Made by a program: the position numbers and the translations under genes
Notes under the pieces: model-generated
The model's input: the letters and a program-made list of their open reading frames with translations, nothing else
Told to the model about the DNA's origin: nothing
Database searches by the model: none
Assembly: GCA_910586255.1 (NCBI GenBank)
Contig: CAJUHR010000015.1
Location: forward strand, 1-64,000
Direction: 5' to 3'
Source: an uncultured Lachnospiraceae bacterium
Lineage (GTDB): Bacteria > Bacillota > Clostridia > Lachnospirales > Lachnospiraceae
Length of the DNA: 64,000 bases
Part shown: one piece after another, positions 44,201-53,025 of the stretch
How positions within the stretch are numbered: the stretch's first letter is position 1
Layout of the letters: each line of letters begins with the position of its first letter

Positions 44201-45184
44201 TTATTTTCTTTCCAGATCAATCCGGCCCCGGTATGTCTCTTCCCACTCCGCCCACTGATCATCCGGCACATACCAGGCGGCCTTTCCCTCTATGTAAAAC
44301 CGTTTCAGGGAAGGACCGGACAATATCTCTCCTATAATCTGAACCGCCTCATCCTCCTCCATTGTCACATAGGGAAGATACAATTCCTCCAGCCTGTCAC
44401 ATCCCTTAAAAATCTCCCCGCTTTTTAGAGAAACACTTTCTATCACCAGACGCTTCACCCCTTTCAGATTCTCCATAAAAGAGAAATCCTCCAGGTTCTC
44501 TGCCTTCAGAATCACCACCTCTTCCAGCGTATCCGGATTAATCCGATTAAAAAATTCAGGGGTCCCATATCGGGACAGACCGTCCATACAATATATGGAA
44601 CGCAGCTGATTCTCCTTTGGAAGCACATAATTTTCCCAAGCGCCTGTATACAGCTCCACACGGGTCAGCCCCGTAAAATACTGAACATTGGTGGGAGAAA
44701 AATCCTCTCTCTTTCCCTTGATCGCAATGGTACTTAGCGTCCTCTCATACTTATCCGGATTGTCATAGGCATAGTAATCCTCATAGCCGTAGGTAAACTG
44801 ATATCCCTTATTCTCCTGAATCCTCAAGTACTTAATCCGATCCAGATCCTCTTTGCTGATCTCTGCCACCGGCTTTTGGTATGCCTCCATAAGAAAATCC
44901 CGAAATACCACACAAAAACGGCTGGCCAATGCCACCATCCGCCCTGTGTAAAACTGATATCCGGCCACAGACACCCCTGTCACCAGGATTGCCACCGCCA
45001 CACAGATGAGGATGATTTTTCCTGCTGACAGGCGGACCGATACCTTGTGAGTCCGGTCTGCAGAGATATAATATTTCCTCCCACAGGAGCTGCACTGATA
45101 CAGATAGGGATTTTTCCGTTCCAAGCTGCCTCCACAGGATTCACAGACAGTCAGCCTTTTTCCCTCGTCCTGCTTCTTCTCCAT
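44201..45184 (-). CDS. Zinc-ribbon / membrane-anchored LRR-like protein (paralog)
   Basis: 327 aa. Zinc ribbon with Cys 14, 17, 31 and 34 (CESC...CSSC), a membrane helix at about 54-76 (GKIILICVAVAILVTGVSVAGYQF), then an extracytoplasmic domain sharing landmarks with the larger paralog: a conserved ISKEDLDRIKYLRI-type stretch, FTGLTRVELYTGAW, and leucine-rich repeats (TLEEVVILKAENLEDFSFMENLKG, CDRLEELYLPYV). It is roughly half as long in the repeat part. Copies of a 117-bp repeat stand on both sides in inverted orientation. Confidence 0.72.
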   Translation of the reverse strand: MEKKQDEGKRLTVCESCGGSLERKNPYLYQCSSCGRKYYISADRTHKVSVRLSAGKIILICVAVAILVTGVSVAGYQFYTGRMVALASRFCVVFRDFLMEAYQKPVAEISKEDLDRIKYLRIQENKGYQFTYGYEDYYAYDNPDKYERTLSTIAIKGKREDFSPTNVQYFTGLTRVELYTGAWENYVLPKENQLRSIYCMDGLSRYGTPEFFNRINPDTLEEVVILKAENLEDFSFMENLKGVKRLVIESVSLKSGEIFKGCDRLEELYLPYVTMEEDEAVQIIGEILSGPSLKRFYIEGKAAWYVPDDQWAEWEETYRGRIDLERK

Positions 45185-45244
45185 GTAATCTTCTCTCCGT
45201 CAATTAAGGCTCTTTCCGTTAAAAAGCCTTACCTTTATCGCCTC

Positions 45245-45442
45245 TTACTGCTGTTTCTCCATATTGTAATTTAATGCTAGGTTGTCTTTTACACATACAA
45301 ATGATTTATGTGCTACAAAGCAACTGCATATAATCTTTTTGTAGCCGGCCTCTTCCTTTGCTTCCCGAAATAGAGCATCCCATTCATCGATAATAACAAT
45401 AAATTTGCTTCCTGTTGACTCACTGATTTTACAGAGCGCCAT
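45245..45442 (-). pseudogene. Fragment of an AAA-ATPase-like gene
   Basis: 66 codons. SGSKFIVIIDEWDALFREAK contains the Walker B-like IIDEWD typical of the clostridial AAA-ATPase_like family, normally about 550 aa. The P-loop part is absent, and after FREAKEEAGYKK the sequence no longer resembles the family. A decayed internal fragment. Confidence 0.6.
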
Positions 45443-45513
45443 TGGAATAGACTTTTACATCCCCATATCCGGCCACCTCCTGCCATGGCATTTCTAAGCT
45501 TATCTTATCATGG

Positions 45514-45564
45514 AAAAAATCTGATGTCCAGTATCACAATTTGACACTTTACATCAGATTTTTT
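45514..45564. terminator. Bidirectional terminator
   Basis: Perfect 14-bp arms AAAAAATCTGATGT and ACATCAGATTTTTT with a 23-base loop; T-runs follow on both strands. It ends transcription of the CoA-transferase gene (minus) beyond repeat copy 2. Confidence 0.85.
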
Positions 45565-45681
45565 GTTACAGTTCACGGGGCGGGAAAAAACGGATAAAAG
45601 CAGGCGTCAAGCTTGCTTGTAAGACTGATTTTATCCGTTTTTCCACATCGGGCGAACGCACAATGCTTCTTGTCCGGCTTA
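45565..45681 (+). repeat. 117-bp interspersed repeat, copy 2
   Basis: Inverted relative to copy 1 (44082-44198). It abuts the terminator on one side and lies 22 bases from the CoA-transferase stop on the other. Confidence 0.93.
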
Positions 45682-45703
45682 CTCCACTGTCTCCGGAATC
45701 CCC

Positions 45704-47251
45704 TTATGCCAGCCTGATCCCCATAACCTCCTCCTTAAATATTCTCTCATCCATCCGCACCAAGTCCTCTGCGATCTCCACCTCAAAGTCCAGCAGATCC
45801 AGAATATCTCTCTTAAGGTCAATCCCCGGTGCAATCTCCTTTAAGACAAGCCCCCGATCACCCAGCTCAAACACAGCCCGCTCGGTGATATATTTTACAG
45901 TCTGTCCCCGCTTTCTGGCATCCTGGGCATTAAAGGTAATGCCTTCAATACCGGACGCCAGCTTCCGATTGCGGCCCTCCTGAAGAATCTTTATGGTTCC
46001 GCCCGAAACCTCCGTCTTAAGCCCCCCGGCCGTAAAGGTTCCCCCAAACAATATCTTCGGCGTTTTGTAGGTAATGTCATTAAATCCGCCGGCTCCTGCA
46101 ATCATATTCTTAAACTTGTGGTTATTGACATTTCCAAACCGGTCCGCCTCACCCATGCCCAGGCAGCTGATATCCAACATTCCGCAGGTATACACATCAA
46201 AAATATCCGTGCTGTCAAGAATCATTTCCGGATTGACAGAGACCGCAAAGGTCCCGTCCCATCCGGGAAGTCCCCCGATAGGACCGTGCTCTATGGTAAA
46301 TTCCAGGTTCTCTGCCACTCCCTCCTCCACGGCCAGAGCCGGCAGCTGAGCCGGGATTCCAAATCCCAGATTCACAAAGGCATTTTCCCACAATTCCAAA
46401 AGCATCCTTCTCAAGATCACCTTCCGATGGGTAAGGGGCATTTCCCTTTTTTCAATCTGCTCCTTCTGCTCTGTGTAGGTGGTGGCCTCGTGGTGGGATA
46501 CCTGAGCCTCGTCCCGCTCGTCCAGAACCACAAAATCCACCAGCTTTCCCGGCACTGCCCCCAGCTTTGGATGGATGGTTCCGGACCGCACCTTTCTTCT
46601 CACCTGGGCAATGACGATTCCCCCGTTATTTTTGGCCGCCAAAGCAATCGCTAAGATTCCCTGAGAGGTGGGCTCGTTCTCCAGATAAATATTCCCCTTC
46701 TCATCCGCAGAGGTTCCCCGGATAATAGACACATCCACCGGCAGACGGGGATAGTAGAGCCACTCTCTCCCGTCCAGATCCTTGACCTGAACAATGTTCT
46801 CTTTTGTCGCCTCGTTCAGCCTGCCTCCGCCCATGCGGGGATCGGCGCTAGTATGAAGCCCCACTTCCGTAAACAGCCCCGGCTGTCCGGCTCCGGTATT
46901 CTGCAAAAGCTTGTAAAAGGGCCCCATGGGAAGATGATACGCCTCCACCTTATTTTCAAAAATAAGATCATTGAATCTGCGGTTGGGCCCCATAGATGCA
47001 TAGGAGCCTCCGATTGCCCGCTTCACCATCCCCTCATGGGCAAAATAATCGATCCCTCTGTTCTCCATGGAACCGATAAACACGGGGAACAACAGGGTCA
47101 GATCTCTTGGCGTTCCCTTTTCCAGAAACTGCTGCTCGATCTCATACAAAATCGTTTCCGGCTCCAGCATACTGATATTTCCTATTACACACACAGAATC
47201 CCCATTTTTTATTTTTTCCGCCGCCTCTTTCCCCTTTATAAATACCGCCAT
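45704..47251 (-). CDS. Acyl-CoA:acetate/3-ketoacid CoA-transferase, YdiF-like
   Basis: 515 aa with fused alpha and beta halves, as in YdiF and propionate CoA-transferase. The catalytic glutamate that forms the CoA thioester lies in FTIEHGPIGGLPGWDG. Also visible are VNLGFGIPAQLP and a C-terminal LKEIAPGIDLKRDILDLLDFEV. It would move CoA from a donor onto the acid imported by the TRAP system upstream. Start at ATG 47251 after AGGAGGG. A terminator stands between dctM and this gene, so its level may be set separately. Paralogous to the gene at 56798. Confidence 0.93.
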   Translation of the reverse strand: MAVFIKGKEAAEKIKNGDSVCVIGNISMLEPETILYEIEQQFLEKGTPRDLTLLFPVFIGSMENRGIDYFAHEGMVKRAIGGSYASMGPNRRFNDLIFENKVEAYHLPMGPFYKLLQNTGAGQPGLFTEVGLHTSADPRMGGGRLNEATKENIVQVKDLDGREWLYYPRLPVDVSIIRGTSADEKGNIYLENEPTSQGILAIALAAKNNGGIVIAQVRRKVRSGTIHPKLGAVPGKLVDFVVLDERDEAQVSHHEATTYTEQKEQIEKREMPLTHRKVILRRMLLELWENAFVNLGFGIPAQLPALAVEEGVAENLEFTIEHGPIGGLPGWDGTFAVSVNPEMILDSTDIFDVYTCGMLDISCLGMGEADRFGNVNNHKFKNMIAGAGGFNDITYKTPKILFGGTFTAGGLKTEVSGGTIKILQEGRNRKLASGIEGITFNAQDARKRGQTVKYITERAVFELGDRGLVLKEIAPGIDLKRDILDLLDFEVEIAEDLVRMDERIFKEEVMGIRLA

Positions 47252-47332
47252 AATCCCTCCTGTTTTATTCTTATACAAAATCGTGTTAAAAAAAATATCC
47301 TTCAATTACAAAAGCCTGCGAAAGACAGCCTT

Positions 47333-47359
47333 GAAAAAAGGGGTACCCCTCGTACCCCT
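47333..47359 (-). terminator. Terminator between dctM and the CoA-transferase gene
   Basis: 8-bp arms AGGGGTAC/GTACCCCT on the minus strand followed by six Ts, 20 bases past the dctM stop. Expected to be leaky, because no strong promoter was found after it. Confidence 0.75.
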
Positions 47360-47379
47360 CACAAAATTCCAATCATCCT

Positions 47380-48672
47380 CTACCCTAAAGTCGGCCCATA
47401 AACCAGATTAGGCAAAAACAGGATCAGGTCCGGAAGGAAAATGGTCACCAGCAGCGTTACTCCAATGGCCACAAACAGCGGCCAGGAATACCGGGTAGTC
47501 TCCTCCACAGGACAGTTCATAATCGAGGAACACGTATACAATGCCACTCCCACCGGAGGCGTGGAGCACCCCATGGTAACCACCGTCATCATGATAATTC
47601 CAAAATGAACCGGGTCGATGCCGTACTGGCGGATCACCGGAAGCAAAATAGGTGTCACAATCAAGGTGATTACCGTAGTCTCCATAAACATTCCGCACAC
47701 GATCAGCATCAATATAATAAAGAGCAAAATCACATACCGGTTGTCGGAAAGTCCCACCAGGAAGGTAGCCACCTGCTTGGGCAGCTGGTCATAGACCACC
47801 CCGTAGCTAAAAATACCAGAAAAGCCCAGAATAATCGTGATGACCGACAAATCCTTTACACTGTCCACCACACAGGCGCGAAATTTCTCCCAGGTCAGCT
47901 CTTTATATATAAAGGCTCCCACCACAAGGGCATAAAACACGGCAAAGGCCCCGGACTCGGAAGGGGTCATCACTCCGCCCCGGATAAACACAATCAAAAT
48001 AATCGGGAACAGCAATGCCCAGATACTGTCAATACATGCCTTGAAAATCTCCTTGGGCGTGGAGGGCTTGTCATGGTCCGGCTTATATCCGAAATGTCTG
48101 GCAGACCAGGCAGTTGCAATCATCATGAAAATACACATGATGATACCGGGCACGAATCCAGCTACAAACAGTCTTCCAATGGACACCTCCCCCACAGTCC
48201 CGTAAAGAATCAGACCCATGGAAGGCGGAATAGTTGCCACAATCAGACCTGAAAGACAGTTGACCGCCGCAGACCACCCTGGTGCATATCCCCGCTTTGT
48301 CATCTCCGGCCCTAAAATCCGGCACTCCATGGCAGCGTCTGCCACCGCAGAGCCGGACACACCGCCCATCAAGGTTGACAAAACCACCGACACCTGCCCG
48401 ATAGACCCGTACATATGTCCGGTGAGAACATTAGCCAGCTTCACCAGTCTGGAGGTAATCCCTGTATTGTTCATCAGATTCCCAGCAAAGATAAAGAGGG
48501 GAATAGCCAGCATGGTAAAGGACTGAGTGGTGGACAGTGACTTCTGCACCAGTATAGTCCAGGGAATCTCAGGACGTACCAGAAAAAAGATGAATCCGGA
48601 GATTCCGATGGCAAAAGCAACCGGCATTCCCAAAAACAAAAAGATTAAAAATATTCCAATCGCACCGATCAT
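47380..48672 (-). CDS. TRAP transporter large permease, DctM type
   Basis: 430 aa, 12 or more helices: GMPVAFAIGISGFIFF, GGVSGSAVADAAMECRILGPEM, IVATIPPSMGLILYGTVG and MTPSESGAFAVFYALV. The ATG overlaps the dctQ stop (ATGA), which fixes the start six codons inside the open frame. Permease core of the second TRAP system. Confidence 0.95.
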   Translation of the reverse strand: MIGAIGIFLIFLFLGMPVAFAIGISGFIFFLVRPEIPWTILVQKSLSTTQSFTMLAIPLFIFAGNLMNNTGITSRLVKLANVLTGHMYGSIGQVSVVLSTLMGGVSGSAVADAAMECRILGPEMTKRGYAPGWSAAVNCLSGLIVATIPPSMGLILYGTVGEVSIGRLFVAGFVPGIIMCIFMMIATAWSARHFGYKPDHDKPSTPKEIFKACIDSIWALLFPIILIVFIRGGVMTPSESGAFAVFYALVVGAFIYKELTWEKFRACVVDSVKDLSVITIILGFSGIFSYGVVYDQLPKQVATFLVGLSDNRYVILLFIILMLIVCGMFMETTVITLIVTPILLPVIRQYGIDPVHFGIIMMTVVTMGCSTPPVGVALYTCSSIMNCPVEETTRYSWPLFVAIGVTLLVTIFLPDLILFLPNLVYGPTLG

Positions 48673-49157
48673 ACGTTCTGTCTCCCCCAATCCTTCAGTG
48701 GTTTTTTGATGTCAGCTACCAGATTTCCGGCCATGGTTGTAAAGAGCAAGAGAGACCCCACCGGCACCGCCAGGGTACACCAGGCATAGCTCATCTTCAG
48801 CGTGTTAAACATCCGGGCCCAGCTCTGAGACACCAGCAAAAAACCGTACACAATCAAAATAAACAGAAACAAAAGCATCAGAATATCAAAAATAATCCCC
48901 AGAATCTTCTGCACCAGCTTAGGCAGACAATTGGTGAGCATATCAATGTTGATCAGCTTTCCGGAACGGGCAACCACGTCTGCCCCCAGAAATGTCAGCC
49001 ACCCAAATGCCAAAAGAGAAATATCCTGAGCCCAGTTGATCGGCATGCCGAAGGTTCTTGTCACTGCGGACCCGAATACCAGCACGGATATGATAATCAG
49101 CAACGTGCTGGATATAACGGCTTCAACCTTATAAACCATTTCCGACAGCTTTTTCAT
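48669..49157 (-). CDS. TRAP transporter small permease, DctQ type
   Basis: 162 aa, four helices, with the DctQ segment INWAQDISLLAFGWLTFLGADVVARSGKLINIDML. The ATG at 49157 is preferred over a TTG at 49178. It is separated from dctP by a stem-loop, as in the other TRAP operon of this window. Confidence 0.93.
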   Translation of the reverse strand: MKKLSEMVYKVEAVISSTLLIIISVLVFGSAVTRTFGMPINWAQDISLLAFGWLTFLGADVVARSGKLINIDMLTNCLPKLVQKILGIIFDILMLLFLFILIVYGFLLVSQSWARMFNTLKMSYAWCTLAVPVGSLLLFTTMAGNLVADIKKPLKDWGRQNV

Positions 49158-49199
49158 AGATACCAGCCCTTTCCACAATGTAAAATTTCGTCAGTGACC

Positions 49200-49232
49200 G
49201 CGTCACAGCCCGGTTGCCCGGAGCCGTGACGC
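49200..49232 (-). terminator. Intercistronic stem-loop between dctP and dctQ
   Basis: Arms GCGTCAC and GTGACGC around a GC-rich loop that can pair further (CCGG with CCGG). No T-run. Probably damps read-through or stabilises the dctP message. Confidence 0.55.
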
Positions 49233-49257
49233 AACAGCAAAAGCTTCTAAAGGTTTC

Positions 49258-50349
49258 TTATTCCTTACCGATTTCCTTATACAGCTGTGCTCGAAGTTCC
49301 GTATAACCCATCTTCTCATATGCCTCGTCAGCTGCTGCCTTAAAGGGCGCCAGATCCGGCTCAATGACAGTAAGGCCGGCAGTCTTCATCTCTTCCTCAG
49401 TACGGTCTGCCTCGGCAAGAACATCCTGCGCGGTCTCTGCCCCTACTTCGCGGGCCGTGTCAATCAAAATCTTCTGCAAATCCTCCGGCAAACTCTTGAA
49501 CCAGGATTCTCCGCACACTAATGCCTGCATCAACTGGAAGTGGCCGGTCTTAATCTGATATTTACATACCTCATAGATTCTGGAGGGATAGGTTGAGGTA
49601 TTCTGTGCCTCACAGGCATCGATGGCCTTGGACTGGATGCCATTGTAAACCTCGCCCCAAGCCATTGCCACCGGAGTGGCTCCCATGGCCTCCATGGTCG
49701 CGGTACACACCTCTGCGCCGATGGTTCTCACACGGATTCCCTTGAGATCCTCAGGAGAATTAACCTCCTTGTTTGTCATAAAATGTCTGGGGCCGTCATA
49801 GTAGTCAAAGGCCAGCACACGGATTCCATGAGTGTTTGCCAGCTCATCTTCCCATCCCTTGAAGGTATCAGTCTCTGTAAGAGCCAGACACTCGTCATAA
49901 TTGTCCCCAAAGTATCCCATCATCATGATGCCCATATCTTTTACATAGGTGCCCATTCTGGCTGCGTCTGTGTTGACTGCGATCCCCGCTCCCTGAATGG
50001 CCTGCTCAATAACGTCCTCGTCATTACCTAACTGGCTGGAGGGGAACACCTCAATCTCAATCCTGCCGTTGGAGGTCTCCTTGATCCGCTCCGCCAGCTT
50101 CATGTAAGCCTTGGTGATCATGGCCTGGTCTGTCTGGGAGGTGGAAATCTTTAAGGTATACACCTTACCGTCATCTGCCGGCGCCGCCTCTGATGCTGCA
50201 TCCTTTCCTGTCTCCTGTCCGGCGGCCTCTCCTCCTGCCGGGGCAGCCGTGGTGGCCGGCGCCTGTGTGGTTCCCATCCCCGGCATGGAGCTGCATGCAG
50301 ACAAAATCAACATGGATGCTGCCATCAATAATGCTAAACTTTTTTTCAT
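49258..50349 (-). CDS. TRAP transporter substrate-binding lipoprotein, DctP type
   Basis: 363 aa. Lipobox ILSAC after a short signal, an Ala/Gly/Glu linker, then SSQLGNDEDVIEQAIQGAGIAVNTDAARMG, FMTNKEVNSPEDLKGIRVRTIGAEVCTATMEAMGATPVAM and YNGIQSKAIDACEAQNTS. The arginine in VRTIGAE should bind the carboxylate. An AGGAG site precedes the ATG. Only distantly similar to the DctP at 27907, so a different acid is expected. Confidence 0.95.
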   Translation of the reverse strand: MKKSLALLMAASMLILSACSSMPGMGTTQAPATTAAPAGGEAAGQETGKDAASEAAPADDGKVYTLKISTSQTDQAMITKAYMKLAERIKETSNGRIEIEVFPSSQLGNDEDVIEQAIQGAGIAVNTDAARMGTYVKDMGIMMMGYFGDNYDECLALTETDTFKGWEDELANTHGIRVLAFDYYDGPRHFMTNKEVNSPEDLKGIRVRTIGAEVCTATMEAMGATPVAMAWGEVYNGIQSKAIDACEAQNTSTYPSRIYEVCKYQIKTGHFQLMQALVCGESWFKSLPEDLQKILIDTAREVGAETAQDVLAEADRTEEEMKTAGLTVIEPDLAPFKAAADEAYEKMGYTELRAQLYKEIGKE

Positions 50350-50388
50350 AATATTTCTCCTTTTTGTTTTATTTATAAGGTCTATGCC

Positions 50389-52134
50389 TTATTTTTTGAT
50401 TGTAATGGGAGAGCCGAACCTAGGATCCATATCCGGATAATCTGACCGGTGGTGGGACCCTCTGCTCTCCTTTCGCTTTAGCGCACTGTCTGCCATGATA
50501 CCTACCGTGGTCAGCATGTGATACAAATCCACATTTGCTATGTTGGGAGTTTGGCCCTCAGGCGCTGTCATCAGCTTTTCTTTTAAGTCATCCACTGTTT
50601 TTAAAAGGCTGGTAAGGCCTTCCTCATTTCTTCCCACAAGAAGATGATCCTGAGCAGCGATCCGCAGTCTTTTTTGCAAGGCTTTTGTCTCTGCATCCTT
50701 ATATAGCAGCTGTATTATCTTCTGGTATTGAGAGTCCGATGTCATCTCCCGAACGTCCAAATCTCTCCCGGCGCTTTCACTGCCATTTTCGCTCCCCGCC
50801 TTTTCGCCTGCCGCACTGCACCACTGGCTCACCGCTTCTTCGCCTGCCGCACTACCGCCCTGGCTCACCGCATACTCGGCCGCGCTGCTGCCGGCGATCT
50901 TTCCGAACACCTGGCAGGTAACCATCATGTTGCCTCCCAAGCGGTCCGCTCCGTGGGGGCCTCCCGCACACTCTCCAGCCGCAAACAGACCCGGCAGAGT
51001 AGACATGGCGTCCGGAGAAATCTTCACGCCTCCGTTGACGGCATGGGCATACACAGCCACTTCAACCTCATCCTTCAAAAGATCTACATTTCTTGATTTC
51101 ATAAAATCCCTGGCAATCCCCCACATATGGTGGATCCCACAGTCATCTGGAAGAGAAGCAATATACGCATCCGTCATATGGGTGAGATCCGCTCGGATTC
51201 CCCGGTTCTTCGTCCCCCGCCCCTCCTTGATGGCTGTCTGGACAGCCACCTCCAGGTATTTGGAGATGTCACTGCTGGAAAAGGGAAAATGCTTCCTGTG
51301 CTCATGCATCACGTCATCGCTGGTAATCCCTTCCGGAAGAACCGCCGAGAAAATTTCATTTCCCTCTCTGTCAGAAAGCTTCGGCCGGCCCTCCCAGATA
51401 TAGCCGTTGAAAATATTGACCACCGGATAGGAAAAGCCCATTCCGATCTGCATAAATTCCATATTGACAAGCTCCGCCCCCGCCTCATAGGCCATAGCAT
51501 ATCCGCTGCCGGTAACATCCATTGGATTCATGTTCCTCTCAAATGCCTGTCCGCTGCCTCCCGTAGTCAACACCACTGCCTTTGCCTGAATGTGGAGAAG
51601 CTCCCCATCCCGATAGCCGTAGGCGCCAGCACATTTTCCGTCTCTCACATGCAGACCCATAATGGTGGTGTCGGTCCAAATCTCAATATTCCTTCGTCTC
51701 TCAATCTGTTTCTCCAATGCATGGGTAATAGGCTCGCCATGACCCTTGATCACGTGGGTCCGGGGGTAATTGGAAAAACAGCTTTTAAAAATATAGTACC
51801 CGTCATCCTCCGTCTCAAAGGGAACGCCCCAGGTCTCCAGCTCATCAATGGTCTCCGGCGCTCTGGCCGCCACAATCGCCGCCAGCTTCTCGTCTGCCAT
51901 TCCCTGACCGGCCTTCATGATATCGTCAAAATGCTTCTGGACATCACAGGGAACGGATACATCCCCCGCATTGTATCCGGCCATCTCAGCCACCGGATAA
52001 CTGGTGGCGCCCGAATGGCCAATCTCCTTTTTGCTGACCAAAAGAACCGACACTCCTCTGTCAGCGGCGGCTACAGCAGCCCGGCAGCCGGCTCCGCCTG
52101 TACCCACCACCAGCACATCAACCGTCTTTTTCAT
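50389..52134 (-). CDS. FAD-dependent oxidoreductase, fumarate reductase/L-aspartate oxidase-like flavoprotein
   Basis: 581 aa. FAD-binding start VDVLVVGTGGAGCRAAVAAADRG, then HSGATSYPVA, GGSGQAFERNMNPMDVTGSGYAMAYEAGAEL and GLFAAGECAGGPHGADRLGGNMMVTCQVFGKIAG, as in succinate dehydrogenase/fumarate reductase flavoproteins. No partner Fe-S or membrane subunit gene is nearby and there is no signal peptide, so it acts in the cytoplasm. A low-complexity insert with two near-copies of AVSQ..SAAGE follows the FAD domain. Start at ATG 52134 after AGGTGGAGA. It presumably oxidises or reduces the imported acid or its double bond. Confidence 0.9.
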   Translation of the reverse strand: MKKTVDVLVVGTGGAGCRAAVAAADRGVSVLLVSKKEIGHSGATSYPVAEMAGYNAGDVSVPCDVQKHFDDIMKAGQGMADEKLAAIVAARAPETIDELETWGVPFETEDDGYYIFKSCFSNYPRTHVIKGHGEPITHALEKQIERRRNIEIWTDTTIMGLHVRDGKCAGAYGYRDGELLHIQAKAVVLTTGGSGQAFERNMNPMDVTGSGYAMAYEAGAELVNMEFMQIGMGFSYPVVNIFNGYIWEGRPKLSDREGNEIFSAVLPEGITSDDVMHEHRKHFPFSSSDISKYLEVAVQTAIKEGRGTKNRGIRADLTHMTDAYIASLPDDCGIHHMWGIARDFMKSRNVDLLKDEVEVAVYAHAVNGGVKISPDAMSTLPGLFAAGECAGGPHGADRLGGNMMVTCQVFGKIAGSSAAEYAVSQGGSAAGEEAVSQWCSAAGEKAGSENGSESAGRDLDVREMTSDSQYQKIIQLLYKDAETKALQKRLRIAAQDHLLVGRNEEGLTSLLKTVDDLKEKLMTAPEGQTPNIANVDLYHMLTTVGIMADSALKRKESRGSHHRSDYPDMDPRFGSPITIKK

Positions 52135-52150
52135 TCTCCACCTCGTCATA

Positions 52151-52933
52151 CTATTTCTGAAAATGAGGCGGCCGCTTATTGATAAACGCATCCACGCCTT
52201 CCGCACAGTCCGGGGTCTGGAACACTGTCCTGCTCAATTCCAGGTTGGGATAAAAATTCTCCTCTGTTGTCTTCTGCCAAAGCTGACGCACGCCTCTCTT
52301 AATCAGCTTGATAGCCTCAAATGGCTTGTCAGCAATCACCCTTGCCAGCTTTACCGCTTCCTCCTCCGTCTTTCCCGCAGGCACCACATGGTTGACCAGG
52401 CCGATCTGACACGCCTCCTGAGCTGAAATGGTTTTCCCTGTGTACAACATCTCGTAGGCTCTGGCAATGCCGATATATCTGGCCATCCGATACAGGCCTC
52501 CGCTTCCCGGGAATACTCCCAGATTGATCTCCGGGCAACCGATCTTGCCTGTTTCGCTCATAAAGCGAATATCACAGGCCATGGCGATCTCGCATCCTCC
52601 CCCTAAAGCATTCCCCTCTATGGCCGCAATCACCGGCTTGTCCAAAAGCTCGATCCCATCGATAGCCAGGTTCTCGTTCCGAAGCTTCTTTCCGATCACA
52701 TCGTCCCACACCTGAGGGAATTCCTTAATATCCGCTCCCACGCAAAATGCCTTCTCCCCGGAGCCTCTAAGGACTATCACCCGAACCTGTGGATCCTCCT
52801 CCAGACGGTGAAAGGTCTCCTGCATCTCTGCGCTAAGCTCCAGAGTCAGTATATTTAAGGGCGGACGGTCAATCATCACAACTGCTACATAATCTTCGAT
52901 TTTTACCTTCAAAAGCTCATTGCGATATTCCAT
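52151..52933 (-). CDS. Enoyl-CoA hydratase/isomerase family protein (crotonase)
   Basis: 260 aa. Oxyanion-hole segments FCVGADIKEFPQ and AIEGNALGGGCEIAMACDIRF, and the catalytic region PEINLGVFPGSGGLYRMAR. The two glutamates of the hydratase site appear as CEIA and PEINLG, so hydration of an enoyl-CoA is possible. First gene of the operon crotonase-flavoprotein-dctPQM-CoA-transferase, under a promoter with twin operators. AGGAGGGG ribosome site. Confidence 0.93.
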   Translation of the reverse strand: MEYRNELLKVKIEDYVAVVMIDRPPLNILTLELSAEMQETFHRLEEDPQVRVIVLRGSGEKAFCVGADIKEFPQVWDDVIGKKLRNENLAIDGIELLDKPVIAAIEGNALGGGCEIAMACDIRFMSETGKIGCPEINLGVFPGSGGLYRMARYIGIARAYEMLYTGKTISAQEACQIGLVNHVVPAGKTEEEAVKLARVIADKPFEAIKLIKRGVRQLWQKTTEENFYPNLELSRTVFQTPDCAEGVDAFINKRPPHFQK

Positions 52934-52975
52934 AGTTTCCCCTCCTATTATTCAGCTTATTTGTGCATATTATAC

Positions 52976-53013
52976 ATGTAAACGTTTATATATTGGAGTA
53001 TAAACGTTTATAC
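52976..53013. promoter_or_regulatory. Twin LacI-type operators in the crotonase promoter
   Basis: Two palindromes with an AAACGTTT core: TGTAAACGTTTATATA (52977-52992, one half imperfect) and the perfect GTATAAACGTTTATAC (52998-53013). Their centres are 22 bp apart, two helical turns, so two repressor dimers would bind on one face of the DNA. The second covers the -10 box. The likely binder is the LacI-family protein encoded at 58317. The first also resembles a CcpA cre site with one mismatch. Confidence 0.8.
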
Positions 53014-53025
53014 CTCGATTGTCAA
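52997..53025 (-). promoter_or_regulatory. Sigma-A promoter of the crotonase-TRAP operon
   Basis: Minus strand: -35 TTGACA (53020-53025), 17-base spacer, -10 TATACT (52997-53002). Strong match, overlapped by an operator. Confidence 0.88.

Noticed and set aside
51127..52182. 351-codon open frame opposite the flavoprotein gene
   Set aside because: Antisense to a gene with clear FAD motifs; no start signal.
52977..52992. CcpA cre site
   Set aside because: One mismatch to the cre consensus, and the partner palindrome does not fit cre; a local LacI-family operator pair explains both sites better.
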